Part shown: one piece after another, positions 1-10,489 of the stretch | How the letters are laid out: each line of letters starts with the position of its first letter | Position numbering within the stretch: the first letter of the stretch is position 1 | Assembly (NCBI GenBank): GCA_944739405.2 | Contig: OX123187.2 | Span: forward strand, 45,488,394 to 45,552,393 | Direction: 5' to 3' | Source: Euclidia mi | Lineage: Eukaryota; Arthropoda; Insecta; Lepidoptera; Erebidae | DNA length: 64,000 bases | Program-made: the position numbers and the translations under genes | The notes under the pieces: generated by a model | Database searches by the model: none | The model's input: the letters and a program-made list of their open reading frames with translations, nothing else | Told to the model about the DNA's origin: nothing

Positions 1-810
1 TGAAAGAGTTTTGAAAGTAGCCGACAAAAAAAATGGGATGTGCAAGCGGGATTCCGAAAGGGATGGGATGTTCAGATCAGGGTTTTTCCCTGCGAAACTT
101 AGTCGAAAGTCTTTGGCCAAAGGTCAAAAGGTCTATTGCGTATTCGTGGATTTGGAAAAGGCTTACGATAAAGTGGTGAGGAATGAAATGTGGTCGGTGC
201 TGTCAATGAAGAGAGTGGACAGCAGCCTCATTCGAGCTCTGAAATCCCTTTATGAGGATTCTAGAGCTTGTGTGAGGATGAACGGGGCATACACTGACTG
301 GTTTACCATCGAAACAGGTTTTAGACAGGGATGTGTAGCGTCGTCATGGCTGTTTAACCTCTTCATGGACAGTTGTTTGCAAGATCTAAAACATAGTGAA
401 TGCGGATTAAGAATGAATGGGTTACTTTTCAAATACCTCCTTTATGCTGATGATCAGGTAACACTTGCGTCTTCAGCGGAGGAGTTGCAGGAGATGGTAA
501 CAATCATGCATGGTGCGTTAAAGAGGAAAGGAATGAAAGTGAATGTAAGTAAAACGTTAGCTATGGTATTTGAAAAGGAGGAATGCGTTACGGCTTGTAA
601 TGTTTTGATCGATGGACAACGTGGAGCGGAGTGGAGCAAGTGGATGAGTTTGGATACTTAGGTACGTTGCTTACAAGAGATTATAAGAATGAAGAACTTG
701 GGAGTGATAGAAGCAAGAGAGGTATGTTGGAATCGTTGCAAATGGCGTTCCGTTGTCTTTGCCTACCCCTCTGGGAAACAGGCGTGAGTCTATGTATGTT
801 TTTTTTTGTT
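1..810 (+). pseudogene. RTE-like non-LTR retrotransposon, RT fragment with internal deletion
   Basis: An open frame from 11 to 661 encodes reverse transcriptase blocks: VDLEKAYDKV (motif A region), FRQGCVASSWLFN (motif B) and LLYADDQ (catalytic YADD). Frame shifts near 630-660, and the sequence then jumps to the far C-terminal end of the same kind of protein (about 700-785; CKWRSV and AYPSGKQA-stop in one frame). The stretch between, normally several hundred bases, is missing. The endonuclease half lies off the window or was never present. The tail CAGGCGTGAGTCTATGTATG matches the LINE end at 33,068-33,215 and the SINE tails listed elsewhere. The clade name (RTE-like) comes from recalled lepidopteran LINE proteins and is less certain than the RT call. 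The copy is dead. Confidence 0.85.
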
Positions 811-839
811 TATAGTATCAGTCAACATTATTTATTTTG

Positions 840-1827
840 AATTTTCGGTTCTTGTATAAGTTTTTCATGAAGACAACGTTGAGCTTGTTTTTTTTTTTCT
901 TCAAGTTATATTTCTGGTAACTTATTAGACTTTTCTCTCGTCTAGGTTTTTGTTCGCGGCGGTTTAAGTCATAATTGCTAAGTATTTTTCCATCAGCTTT
1001 TCTTTTATATTATCTTGCTCGGTTTTTGACCTTGAATTCTTTATGATTTTTAAGCCTCTCTCTTCTTCTTTTTTCAGATAACTTCTTTCTTTATAATTTT
1101 TCCTCTCTTCTTAGTGGCATTTAGGTGTAAAAAATAATTCATTACAATTTTAGCTAATCTGACATAATTTTTATTATTATTAGGTAAGTTTGATTTAAAC
1201 GAATTTACATTTAACGAAAGTAATAAAAATATTATCATACAGTACTATTACAAAACTCAAAGTTATTCATTTGCATGGCCAATAATTGATTTGCGTGGGT
1301 CAAAACTACCACGTAAACCACGCAAATCACGACCACGTAAATCAAAATAAATCCTTTATTCTAAAAATATATAAAAACCCTTTAAGCAAATATACTGTGT
1401 TTTGAATATAGAGTTGCGTTATCTTATATTTGTCCGCTACAATATTTTCTTCAATAAACAAACTCACAGACACTGGAGAAAATTGAACCATGCTAATCAA
1501 GCTTTTGAGAAACCATACCCACGAAACGAAGTTCTTACATTATTTTTTCGGAAACCAGCCGCGTCATCACAAAAGCACTCTGCCCGGCTGTTGGAGTGCG
1601 ACTAGTTGTAACGTGAATTAGGATGACACAACATTGGGCCGCGAAGTTAAGGATGTGCAAGTGAATTTACAATGATCCACGCAAATCAGTAACTACCCCG
1701 GGACAGTTACATTTTTTTTTTTTAGATAATGTAATTCATTTAGAACTATGATCTAATTTTTCATAGCATTGTCAACTTCTTAGGACTTAAAGTTTTTTTT
1801 TTGGTAAGCATGTAGCGTTTAGTTTAA
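840..1827. other. AT-rich intergenic stretch, no gene seen
   Basis: Poly-T tracts and short repeats of the words CACGTAAA/CGCAAATCA (about 1,290-1,350 and 1,640-1,690), but no credible coding exon. The ORF at 1,402-1,605 has no protein-like composition or splice context. Confidence 0.5.
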
Positions 1828-3446
1828 CACTTTCACTGCCAAGTCATTATACTATAAGTCAATACATATGCCCAGTAATTTGTGGGAGTAATACATAACG
1901 ACTCGGATCCGAGTCCATCGGCACGACGACGTCGTAACTGGACCGCTATGCTCGTGGTCCCGTATCCGAGTTCACAAGCGCGAGCGCAGGGCTGTCCAAA
2001 ATGACCTGTGTTATTTTTGTTCTAGTGAAATAAATGGCAAGTGATTAATGTTTTTATTTATAAAAGTATATTTTAAAATCAAATACTTTCGTCTTCATTT
2101 ACTCCTAGTTTTAGGGTAACAAATCTTATAACAAAGCTTGTCGGTATTGATTGAGATCGTTCGCCGAACATCTGTTTCCTCGACAATTATAACGATGTTC
2201 TTGATTTCATTGAAAATATCGGAGAAGGATTTACAACGTTTAGATAAAATAGAAATCATAGGACAAAGCTTGTCGGTATTTATTGAGATCGTTCATATCT
2301 ACTCCCTTCTGAGACCAAGACAAATGTTCATGCACGAGTAGTAAGTAATTAATAAAAAAATCTTTGTGACTCTCAGTTGTCTATAATAATAGCAAGATGT
2401 TAATACCTGTTTACAAAACTATTGTCTGAAGTACCTAATATTATTGATTAAGTATTCTATGCCAAGCTGGAGTATCAGCCTATAAGTATAGTCACAAATT
2501 TCTTATATCTGAGACTCTGCTGCCTTGGAGATCACAATGAACTTACATTCCTTCTTTCACTGTACATCGAGAGGTTATGTTAGTGATAATCACAGATTAC
2601 ATTAATTAATTTACGATTCTGTGGTGATAATGTGTATTCAGCGTTTTGTTTCAATCCTAGTTGAAGAGGTTAGTTAATATTACTGCTCATTCACACTTTT
2701 GTTGAACATTTTACATTACCTACTATGAACGAACGCCACAAATAGCCACACATGTAAGAAATGCATGCAAACCAAGTTAGTGAACAATGCAAACAAGCAT
2801 CCTGTGTTCCCACATGTAATATTTTTGGTATTATATTATTTTTGTATGTACCTAGTAATTTCAAATATATTCTAAAATCATAAATACAGATGCAATTATT
2901 TAAAAAAGATATGAATTTAAGTATGTATCAATGTAAGTACCTACCTCATAAAATGCAAATCTAATACGAACACTCAAATAATCATGATATTATTATACTA
3001 CCTTTCGCTAGTCGTAACTAAGTTTTATGCGTGTAGGTTATGGATCTACATAATTATATTTTATCGACGCAAAACAACATCAAATAATTCAAATGTTTAA
3101 TGATGAACGTTCAAGTGAAATATTTGTGCGTAGGTACCTATTTACGTGTGAACGATGTGTAGATACACACTTATAATCATAAACTTCGCTTATAGGTAAA
3201 TTATTTCGGAAGATTAGGTACGAATGATATAACAACTGGTAAAGAAGTTGGCCGCATGGTTTGGATTTGACAACCCTAAGTTAACAATGACGCGTATCTC
3301 TATTGTTCGACTTGCACCCGGATCCGAGTCCTTGGCATTGTTAGAAGTCGGCCATAACTACTTATAGACACAACTCGGATCCGAGTTCTGGGCATGGGAA
3401 TATATGAATTGTTGAACTCGGATCCGAGTCGTGAGCACTGAATGTG
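1828..3446. mobile_element. piggyBac-like non-autonomous element (1.6 kb)
   Basis: Both flanks carry TTAA (1,824-1,827 and 3,447-3,450), the piggyBac target duplication. The termini are imperfect inverted repeats: CACTTTCACTGCC on the left and, read from the right end, CACATTCAGTGCT. No transposase ORF lies inside, so the copy must depend on another element. Four copies of the palindrome ACTCGGATCCGAGT (one imperfect) sit near the two ends, at about 1,902, 3,317, 3,371 and 3,416. Such subterminal repeats are plausible transposase-binding sites. The family call rests on TTAA plus terminal similarity only. Confidence 0.7.
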
Positions 3447-3450
3447 TTAA

Positions 3451-4073
3451 AATATATAATTTACTAAGTGACTAGATCGGGGTTTGGGACACTCCACGAA
3501 AATCAAAGAATGGGGATGTTTTATTTTTTTTATGATATTAAATATATAGATAATTGAATAATAATCAATAACCCAAATAAAAGAGGATTAAAGGTTTGCC
3601 CGAAAAAAAGTGGCTTGCTAACTTTTAGATTTCTATTTTTTTAAAGTGATGCCGCTTAAAAATCGTGTCTAGAAGAATGACCCCAATATTAAAATAGAAG
3701 CCCGCCGAGGCTGCGGTTGATCGCGGCCCGCACGATTCCACTAGTTGCCCGCCGGTGCAGCGGGAACCGCAAACAACCGCGCACACCGCGGGCGTAAAAC
3801 GCGTCGTGAGTTGTGCTTTAATTTTTTACATATATATCTGCATTCTACAGAAGCTGCGGGCCTGCAACCCCCGTGAAAATCGCTCCGTGAGTTCTTAGCC
3901 TAAAACTTTTAAAATGAGTGGACGATCTGCTTTATATTAAATTATTTTAGGCAGTTCGTTCGCTCGTTTTATAAAGCAGCTTCGGTTGCGACGACATTAT
4001 TGAACAGTACACTATCACTAGAAAAAGAAGTTGGAGGCATAAATATAATTATCCCCTTTTGATGAGACCTTTA
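3451..4073. other. Intergenic, no gene seen
   Basis: A GC-rich patch at about 3,700-3,800 with GCCCGC/CCGCGG words is embedded in AT-rich DNA. No exon or element boundary could be identified. Confidence 0.4.
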
Positions 4074-4616
4074 CGGCGCTTGTAGCCTTGTACCTACACG
4101 GTAAGAAAATACGCCGGGCCTACACAAGAATTCGTGTCGTAACTAGAAAATAACTGTGTACACTGCTCGCAGCGGTGCACGAAAAAAAATCTTGTCTCTG
4201 CGCAAGACACGACGCGGCGAACGTTGTTGCGGAGCGGTGGGGGGCGGAGTAGTAGGGTTCAGCCTCATTTTTCTCTTGTATAATTGGATGGCCCCAGTAA
4301 AGTCTCTTGTTTTTGTTTCCTTTTTCATTTTGTTATAATAATAATATGCAATTATCATTCTCTTTTGCTTTGTAGTTAACATTTTTATAAATTACCTAAC
4401 GAAAATGATTATCAGACTTGTTATTACTTGCGCGCCCTACGCCCGATTGACGACTGCACGAAAAAAATCGTGTCGTGTAATCGTTCCGATTGGTCTTGTC
4501 TGCGGGAGACATGAAAAGTTTTCGTGTGTAGAACAGACAAAATTCTTGTCGTGTACACGAAGAATTTGTCTTGTCTGCCGCAGACACGGTAAATTTTCTT
4601 ACCGTGTACAAGCGCC
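4074..4616. mobile_element. Foldback/MITE element built of repeated hairpin units
   Basis: The outer ends are inverted repeats containing GGCGCTTGTA and ACACGGTAAGAAAAT. The left end reads GCGCTTGTAGCCTTGTACC before the second word; the right end is its shorter complement. The interior repeats the theme CACGAAAA...TCTTGTCTGC...CAGACACG several times in both orientations, so it can form a chain of hairpins. Several reading frames stay open across it only because of these repeats. Superfamily unknown. Confidence 0.65.
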
Positions 4617-4902
4617 CTTACTCGTTCTGTCTCGAACGACTGAACCACGGTAATATAAATCTTATATTAGTCTATGGGCCTACATTCGCGCCGGACGCAA
4701 ACAAGCGATAGGGCCGCCCGCCCCAAGTATTTTAATTACGTCTACCTACTCGAAAATTTCTGGTTTTGTGACTGTTCATATTAATTATATTATTTTATTC
4801 AAACAAATAAAAATCATGTAGGTATGTTAGTACCCTAGAAATGACCAGTTGGTTACACTAAGTAGGTAGAATAAGGAGTTACATTAAGCAGATTCATATC
4901 CG

Positions 4903-7900
4903 CTTTTTTTTTTTTTTTTTTTATTCATCTTTTTTTATTATCAAGGTATTTAATTTTATAATCTATATGTAGCTTAATCTAATCTTAATGTCTAAATAGT
5001 ATATGTACAAAAAACCGTAAAAACAAATAAAAAATTTAAAATATTTACAAGGTTTAGGCGTCGTAAAATGCCTCCGCATCAATGTCATCGGGTAACGTGC
5101 CCAGAAGGCTGGCAGCATTGCCACGCTGGATGGCAATGCTGATTCTCTGAGCAAGGAATAAACCAGCCTTCTGGTCACGTGAGACGTCGATTAAACGTTT
5201 AGAAATTTCCCGGAATAGTGAACGAGCGCTCGGACCCCATGAGCCTAGCGTTTCAACCCCAAACGGCTCAAACACGTAATTACTCACTAAATTACTGTAT
5301 TTGCGCCGTTTGAGGGTTTCCGCAGTTGCAGCAGCAGCGCCAGCATGGCCTCCGGTGCTTGGAACATGTGATGGCGCGAGGGTGTCTACGCAGGTTGCGT
5401 CCCACACCAAGGGCCTACCCATTTTCCAAGGCAACAATGACATACCATCAGGTCTCTTACCGTCGTCGCGTACCAAACCATTTGGTTCAAGTACAGCTGG
5501 TACGCCAGACGCGACAAGAGCACGACGAATTATGTCATTCAGATGGGCGTGACGGGGAATTCTACCAGCGCTTCTGCTGCAAGATAGCCCATGGTGTCCG
5601 AGGCTATCGACGTCTTCTCCACAATGACATCGATGCGGAGAAACACACGGAGCACCTAAACGAAGACAAGTGGCGATACGGAACGTCTCATCGTCCAACA
5701 TGGTTCCAGTGTTGGACGATGGTAGTGCCTGAAGCCACAGACCCGATTCCCATTCTCCCACAGCCAGCAAGCGAGCACGCTCTGCAACACTAAAAGATGC
5801 ATCTAAAAGACTTTTCCTTACAATGTCACAAAGCGGCGCATCCCACTGTCTTTGGGAGAATAGGTTGGTAGGCAAAACAGTGCTTGGACAAGCCATTTTC
5901 CAGGCGTTTACAGCTTCGGATTTGCACAGCACTTCTGAGTTAACTAGTGTAGGTGATAAAATTTTCCTAGTTAACTCTTCCGTGCTGTGAACCGAAGACA
6001 GAAACGCCGGTAAACTGACACTAGAAATTTTGCGTATACCGAGCCCACCCAGACGTATAGGCAATGACGCTTGTAGCCAGGCTCGGTCGTCCAAGTCCAC
6101 ATTTAGTATTCTCTTTAAAGTAGTTTGGATAATTTTGTCGACTTGTTCTAAAAGTGCATATTTTTTCCAAAGTTGGGAAGATCTTAAAGCATGTGTGAAT
6201 TTTGGGACGAAAAGACAATATCGAATAATAGTATAGGCCGAATGTACATTAATTTTGAATAGGCGATCTGAAATATCACAAAAATTTTGAATTTTTTCCT
6301 CTATGAAAGAATCGAAAGATTCTTCAAAAACTGGAGAACCTAGGAGGCGAAGAGAACTCTTATCAACAATTTTGATGTCTGAAGCCAAATGATTAAATTT
6401 AGATATAATCGAATGTTTTTTTGAAGAGTCTGTTGTATTTATAAACAGCTCACATTTACTAGAATTTAGTTCCAAGCCAATAGATGCGAATTTATTTTTA
6501 AGAAGAGCTAAATCTTGTAATACAATGTCTGGATCCCCTCCTAGGGTCCCGTCATCTAAAAACCATACATTAAATTTAGAATTTACTTGCCGAATTATGG
6601 GGTGTATTGCTAAACTAAAAATGACTGGTCCAAGAGGGTCACCTTGTTGACACCCAACTGCGGATTCCAATAGCTTATCCTGATATAATAATTTTGTGGG
6701 GTACCTGTAACATTGCCAAAGAAATTTAAAAATTTTAGGGGTTTCTAATTTTGCTTGTGCCAACAAAGTGTCCCTATTCACTGAATTGAAGGCGTTTTTT
6801 AAGTCAACCTTCAAAATGACCTCTCCATCACCACTTCCAAGGTACGTAGAAAGGGCATGTATAGCAGCCTCGCAACCCCCTTTGGAACCAAAACCTAGTT
6901 GGAGGGGTTGGAATTTTTCCGATAGCTCCCTGCTGTAAAATTTACAGCATATCTTGGCTGCTATACGCCGATATGTGCAACCCACGGCAATGGGACGTAT
7001 GCCACCATCCCTCTTGTTAAGGGCGCACAAGTTCGCCCCATACAAGATGTCAACGATGGCGTCGTCCACATTACCGGAGAGCATCATATTTATTAGCGCA
7101 GTCAACTCCCTCAGAAGTGTATCGCCAGCCACCCCAGCACTGGCACACACAAGGTCTTTCAGGTGCTGGGGCGTCAGTGCATCGAGGCCCCCGGCCGAGC
7201 CACTCCGGAAGGAGCCAACCGCTGCTAACACGTCCTTGGCTGTGGTGATCAGATGTTCTGATTCCCTGTCGGGAGCTTCAGGGAAGGAGAGATCATTAAT
7301 AGGCGCTGGATGCTTGCTCTTCAGACCCGCAAGCGTGTCTGGAGAGCAAGGCGCCACCACATCGCTACTGAAAAGGAGCCTAGAAGCGCCCCGTATATCG
7401 CCCTCCCTTAATTTAGATTCTACATATTGATACAGCGACTTCTGCTTGTTAAACGTAAATTTTGAATCTAAAGAGTGTGCCGAAACTTGACAATTATATT
7501 TAATTTGGGATGTCAACGAATTTTGGCCTGCCTGATTTTTATCAACATGTAGAATCCTATAAGGGAAAGTCAGTAATTGCTCCCAGGCTGTTCTCGAGTT
7601 CTCCCTGACGACAAGACCAATACATTCCGCTAATTTTTTGGATACTGATGGTCTTGCCCCACGGGGAACTCTTTTCACAACCGGGATCGAATGTTTAAAT
7701 TTTGATAGCGTTTGCCAAAAAGGAATTTGTGTGGTGTCTCCTAATACAGGTTGTGAAGATATTGTGGAGCCAGAAAGTGCATTTTGGGATTTATGTACTT
7801 TACCAAAATGCACTTTCAGGCCCCGCTTACCTTTGAAAAAGCGGTCCTGGGAGCAATCCGGACAGCGCACCAGACCAGTCAACGATGTGGTAGGTTGACT

Positions 7901-7990
7901 AGCACTCACGTCCACATCGCCAGTGCCATCACAACATTGCATTCGTTATATTACTACCTATATATAATATTTACAAAAAAAAATCACAAA
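4903..7990 (-). mobile_element. R2-superclade-like non-LTR retrotransposon, apparently full ORF
   Basis: This is the whole element around the 5,054-7,942 ORF. Read on the minus strand, it ends in a 3' UTR of about 130 nt and a run of about 20 A (4,903-4,922 on the plus strand is poly-T), as target-primed insertion leaves. The 5' boundary is uncertain, placed a little upstream of the start codon. No target-site duplication could be found by eye. Confidence 0.7.
5054..7942 (-). CDS. Retrotransposon ORF: zinc finger, reverse transcriptase, restriction-like endonuclease (962 aa)
   Basis: The single uninterrupted ORF carries three domains in order. A CCHH zinc finger lies at residues 27-50 (C27, C30, H45, H50). 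A reverse transcriptase spans about 250-520, with motif A VDLKNAFNS (Asp380), motif B CQQGDPLGP and catalytic FLDD at 461-464. A C-terminal CCHC knuckle at 772-788 is followed by RPD (832) and WD (848), the PD-Xn-D arrangement of the restriction-like endonuclease used by R2/R4/NeSL-type LINEs instead of an AP endonuclease. All catalytic residues I can identify are present. It stands out among the broken elements around it as possibly recent or active. Exact clade and target site are unknown; no rDNA flank is visible. Confidence 0.85.
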   Translation of the reverse strand: MQCCDGTGDVDVSASQPTTSLTGLVRCPDCSQDRFFKGKRGLKVHFGKVHKSQNALSGSTISSQPVLGDTTQIPFWQTLSKFKHSIPVVKRVPRGARPSVSKKLAECIGLVVRENSRTAWEQLLTFPYRILHVDKNQAGQNSLTSQIKYNCQVSAHSLDSKFTFNKQKSLYQYVESKLREGDIRGASRLLFSSDVVAPCSPDTLAGLKSKHPAPINDLSFPEAPDRESEHLITTAKDVLAAVGSFRSGSAGGLDALTPQHLKDLVCASAGVAGDTLLRELTALINMMLSGNVDDAIVDILYGANLCALNKRDGGIRPIAVGCTYRRIAAKICCKFYSRELSEKFQPLQLGFGSKGGCEAAIHALSTYLGSGDGEVILKVDLKNAFNSVNRDTLLAQAKLETPKIFKFLWQCYRYPTKLLYQDKLLESAVGCQQGDPLGPVIFSLAIHPIIRQVNSKFNVWFLDDGTLGGDPDIVLQDLALLKNKFASIGLELNSSKCELFINTTDSSKKHSIISKFNHLASDIKIVDKSSLRLLGSPVFEESFDSFIEEKIQNFCDISDRLFKINVHSAYTIIRYCLFVPKFTHALRSSQLWKKYALLEQVDKIIQTTLKRILNVDLDDRAWLQASLPIRLGGLGIRKISSVSLPAFLSSVHSTEELTRKILSPTLVNSEVLCKSEAVNAWKMACPSTVLPTNLFSQRQWDAPLCDIVRKSLLDASFSVAERARLLAVGEWESGLWLQALPSSNTGTMLDDETFRIATCLRLGAPCVSPHRCHCGEDVDSLGHHGLSCSRSAGRIPRHAHLNDIIRRALVASGVPAVLEPNGLVRDDGKRPDGMSLLPWKMGRPLVWDATCVDTLAPSHVPSTGGHAGAAAATAETLKRRKYSNLVSNYVFEPFGVETLGSWGPSARSLFREISKRLIDVSRDQKAGLFLAQRISIAIQRGNAASLLGTLPDDIDAEAFYDA

Positions 7991-8361
7991 AATAAATTCA
8001 CATTTTAACAATATTTACAAAACAAACTGTCACACTATGTCAAGAACTGTCACTATTCGCTTTCATTTTGAAAATAACTCATAAGGTACCTACTATGCTA
8101 CTACTACGAATCATAGACTTCAATGAAATAATAGTACATTGTCCATAACGCAGGTAAAAGTGTTCTGCTAGTATACATTATTACTACAATCATACCAATA
8201 TGTTTTAAAAAATATCAACATAATAATAGATTAAGCTAATCAAATTTCGACTTAATCACGCATAAGTTAAGGATTAAACATTGCAACGTAGTAGGTACAT
8301 TTTGAATTTGAAAAATCTTATCTTTAGGTGACTTAACGAAGAATTCAAACAGCACAATATA
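7991..8361. other. Short intergenic stretch, no gene seen
   Basis: AT-rich DNA between the LINE and the TA-target transposon. Nothing coding. Confidence 0.4.
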
Positions 8362-8684
8362 CAGGTTGTAAAAAGACCCTTAACTAAAACTGAAACCCCA
8401 TATTGTACCAATCATTAGGAACATTTTTTTACTTCGGCACCATACCTGGGAAGGAGATATTGAGGCTCAAAGTGACGACATTTTTTTTTAATTATTCCAA
8501 AATCGTGTTTTGAATGATAAATGTAAACTTTCTTCCAAATAAACATACACAACATTTTCAATATTTCCCTGAAATAAACGGCTTTAAAGTTCCCTCGACG
8601 CAGTGTATGCGCTTTGTGAATCTTAGCATGCTAAATGCTATGCTATTTGCTAATTATGACGATAATTAATAATAGCTTTGTATG

Positions 8685-9220
8685 TGGTTCGGCGTTACAC
8701 CGAAACCGTATGTTTTAGGTGATTTGGGAAAATACTAATATTGTGGACTGTATGCGGGCGAGTTCTGATCGCCTAGGTTAGGAAAAGGGAGTGGAAGTTG
8801 GGAGTTATAGATACTGGGAGGAATGGGATTTGCAGCACACCTACCTTCGTTCTCTCGGCTCGACAAGATTGCTGTCGTCGGCTTCTACATCAGCGAGGAG
8901 TCGGGCTGTAAGCTGATCACTCCATCCAGACGATCCAACCCAGAACTACACAAATCACTTCACTTCACCCGCGGGCGGTTTTGTTGCGTTTATAGTATAG
9001 AAGCGGTAAAATATGGCGGTATCAGGTACACGTGTTCGGCGCGACACGGATGATTCTTGACTGTCTCGCGCGTCGATGAACTCGGCGACGAATCAGCGAT
9101 AGGCGTGCTTTTTGGGAGAAAGGGAGGGAATAAAAAGGATCGCTCGTATTGGACAAGCAAGCGAGGAACGATTGACGTTGATGTAATTAATTATCAATAG
9201 AAAGGTAGATGGCGCTACCG
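8685..9220 (-). repeat. BEL 3' LTR, full length (about 536 bp)
   Basis: Starts TGGTTCGGCG right after the GTATG duplication and ends GGCGCTACCG beside a purine-rich tract (minus-strand GGGCCGATGGGATA), as expected for the polypurine primer. A TATA-like TATACTATAAA lies inside on the minus strand. The right 140 bp (9,081-9,220) are shared with the other LTR. Confidence 0.8.
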
Positions 9221-9421
9221 TATCCCATCGGCCCAAAAGGGTTGCCTTTAAAAAAAAAATTGAACTTAGCTATGTTGGATGTACTACCGTATAACCCATC
9301 AATAGGCTAAGACAGCGATATCATATTAAAATTAATCTAAATTAACTTTAGCGAACAATTATGACGAAAACTACAAACTAAATACTTAAACTAAGAAGTA
9401 GATCCAACTTCAGGCTAGATC

Positions 9422-10489
9422 TCACTGAGTTGGAAGCGGACAGAGACGTACAACAGGGCGCACGTAGCTCCCCTTCGCGGTTCTCACGGTAACAACGTGG
9501 GTTGTACCGTCTTTGGAAGTATGCAGTTTCTCTACGATGGCTAACGGCCATGAAAGCGGCGGAGCATTACCATGTATTATGACGACCAACGTACCCTCCT
9601 GTATAGGGGAGGCAGGACTATTCCATTTGGATCTAGCCTGAAGCTGGTGGAGATATTCCGCACGCCAGCGCCGCCAGAACGACTGCACGAGTTTATCCAG
9701 CAGAGTATGTCTCTGGAGCAAGCTTGAAGACTCTGCTTCAGGAGCCGGAAATGACGATAATGGCACTGTGTTCAGAAAATGTGCAGGGCTTAACGCGGAT
9801 GGTTCTGCAGGGTCACTACTCAATGCCGTGAGCGGACGCGAGTTGATCAGCGCCTCGATTTGTGCAAGGACAGTTAAAAGCTCTTCGTAAGAGAGGATCT
9901 GTTGACCTATAACTTTGAAGAGATGCGTTTTAATTACTTTGACCATGCTTTCCCAACATCCACCGAAATGTGGTGATGCTGGCGGAATAAACTTCCAGTC
10001 AATATGATTTATGGAAAGTTCTTCCTGAAGACGTGTACGATATTCTTCCCTGAGAAACTTATAAAGGTCGCGTAAATAAGAGCTTGCGCCCACGAAACAA
10101 GTGCCGTTATCCGTATACAAACACTGTATAGGGCCGCGCCGTGAAAGAAATCGTTTAAGGGCTGCAAGGAATGACACCGTGCTTAAATCTGTCGCAACTT
10201 CAATATGCGTAGCGCGCGTCGTTAAGCATGTAAAAATACATAGCCAAGCTTTACGGCTTTTAATACCTCGACCACGCACTGGCGTATACTGCAGTGGTCC
10301 TGCGTAATCACAACCGGTATGTGTAAACGCTTTATCAACTTGATTGACGCGCTGGCTAGGAAGATCTGCCATGGCAGGGAAAGTCGGACGCGGACGAAAT
10401 TTGAAACAGACGTTACATTTATGTATTCTGTGACGAATTATTCGTCGAGCGGCTAAAACCCAATATTTATGCCTAAGTAAGGACATAAG
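9422..10489 (-). pseudogene. BEL integrase with C-terminal DUF5641-like domain
   Basis: Follows the RT frame without shift, separated only by the amber stop. The HHCC zinc module (IRHRIHKCNVC) leads into a DDE core: Asp in CDYAGPL, Asp in YTDNGTCFVG and Glu in GGCWESMV. It ends with an SH3-like C-terminal region (VVIIHGNAPPLSWPLAIVEKL). The domain itself is open and looks complete. Confidence 0.9.

Noticed and set aside
4396..4653. Three overlapping ORFs of 70-80 codons on both strands
   Set aside because: They run through repeated hairpin modules of a MITE; the frames are open because of repeat structure, not coding.
5326..5793. 155-codon plus-strand ORF
   Set aside because: Antisense shadow of the R2-like LINE ORF, as are the other plus-strand frames at 5,301-7,898.
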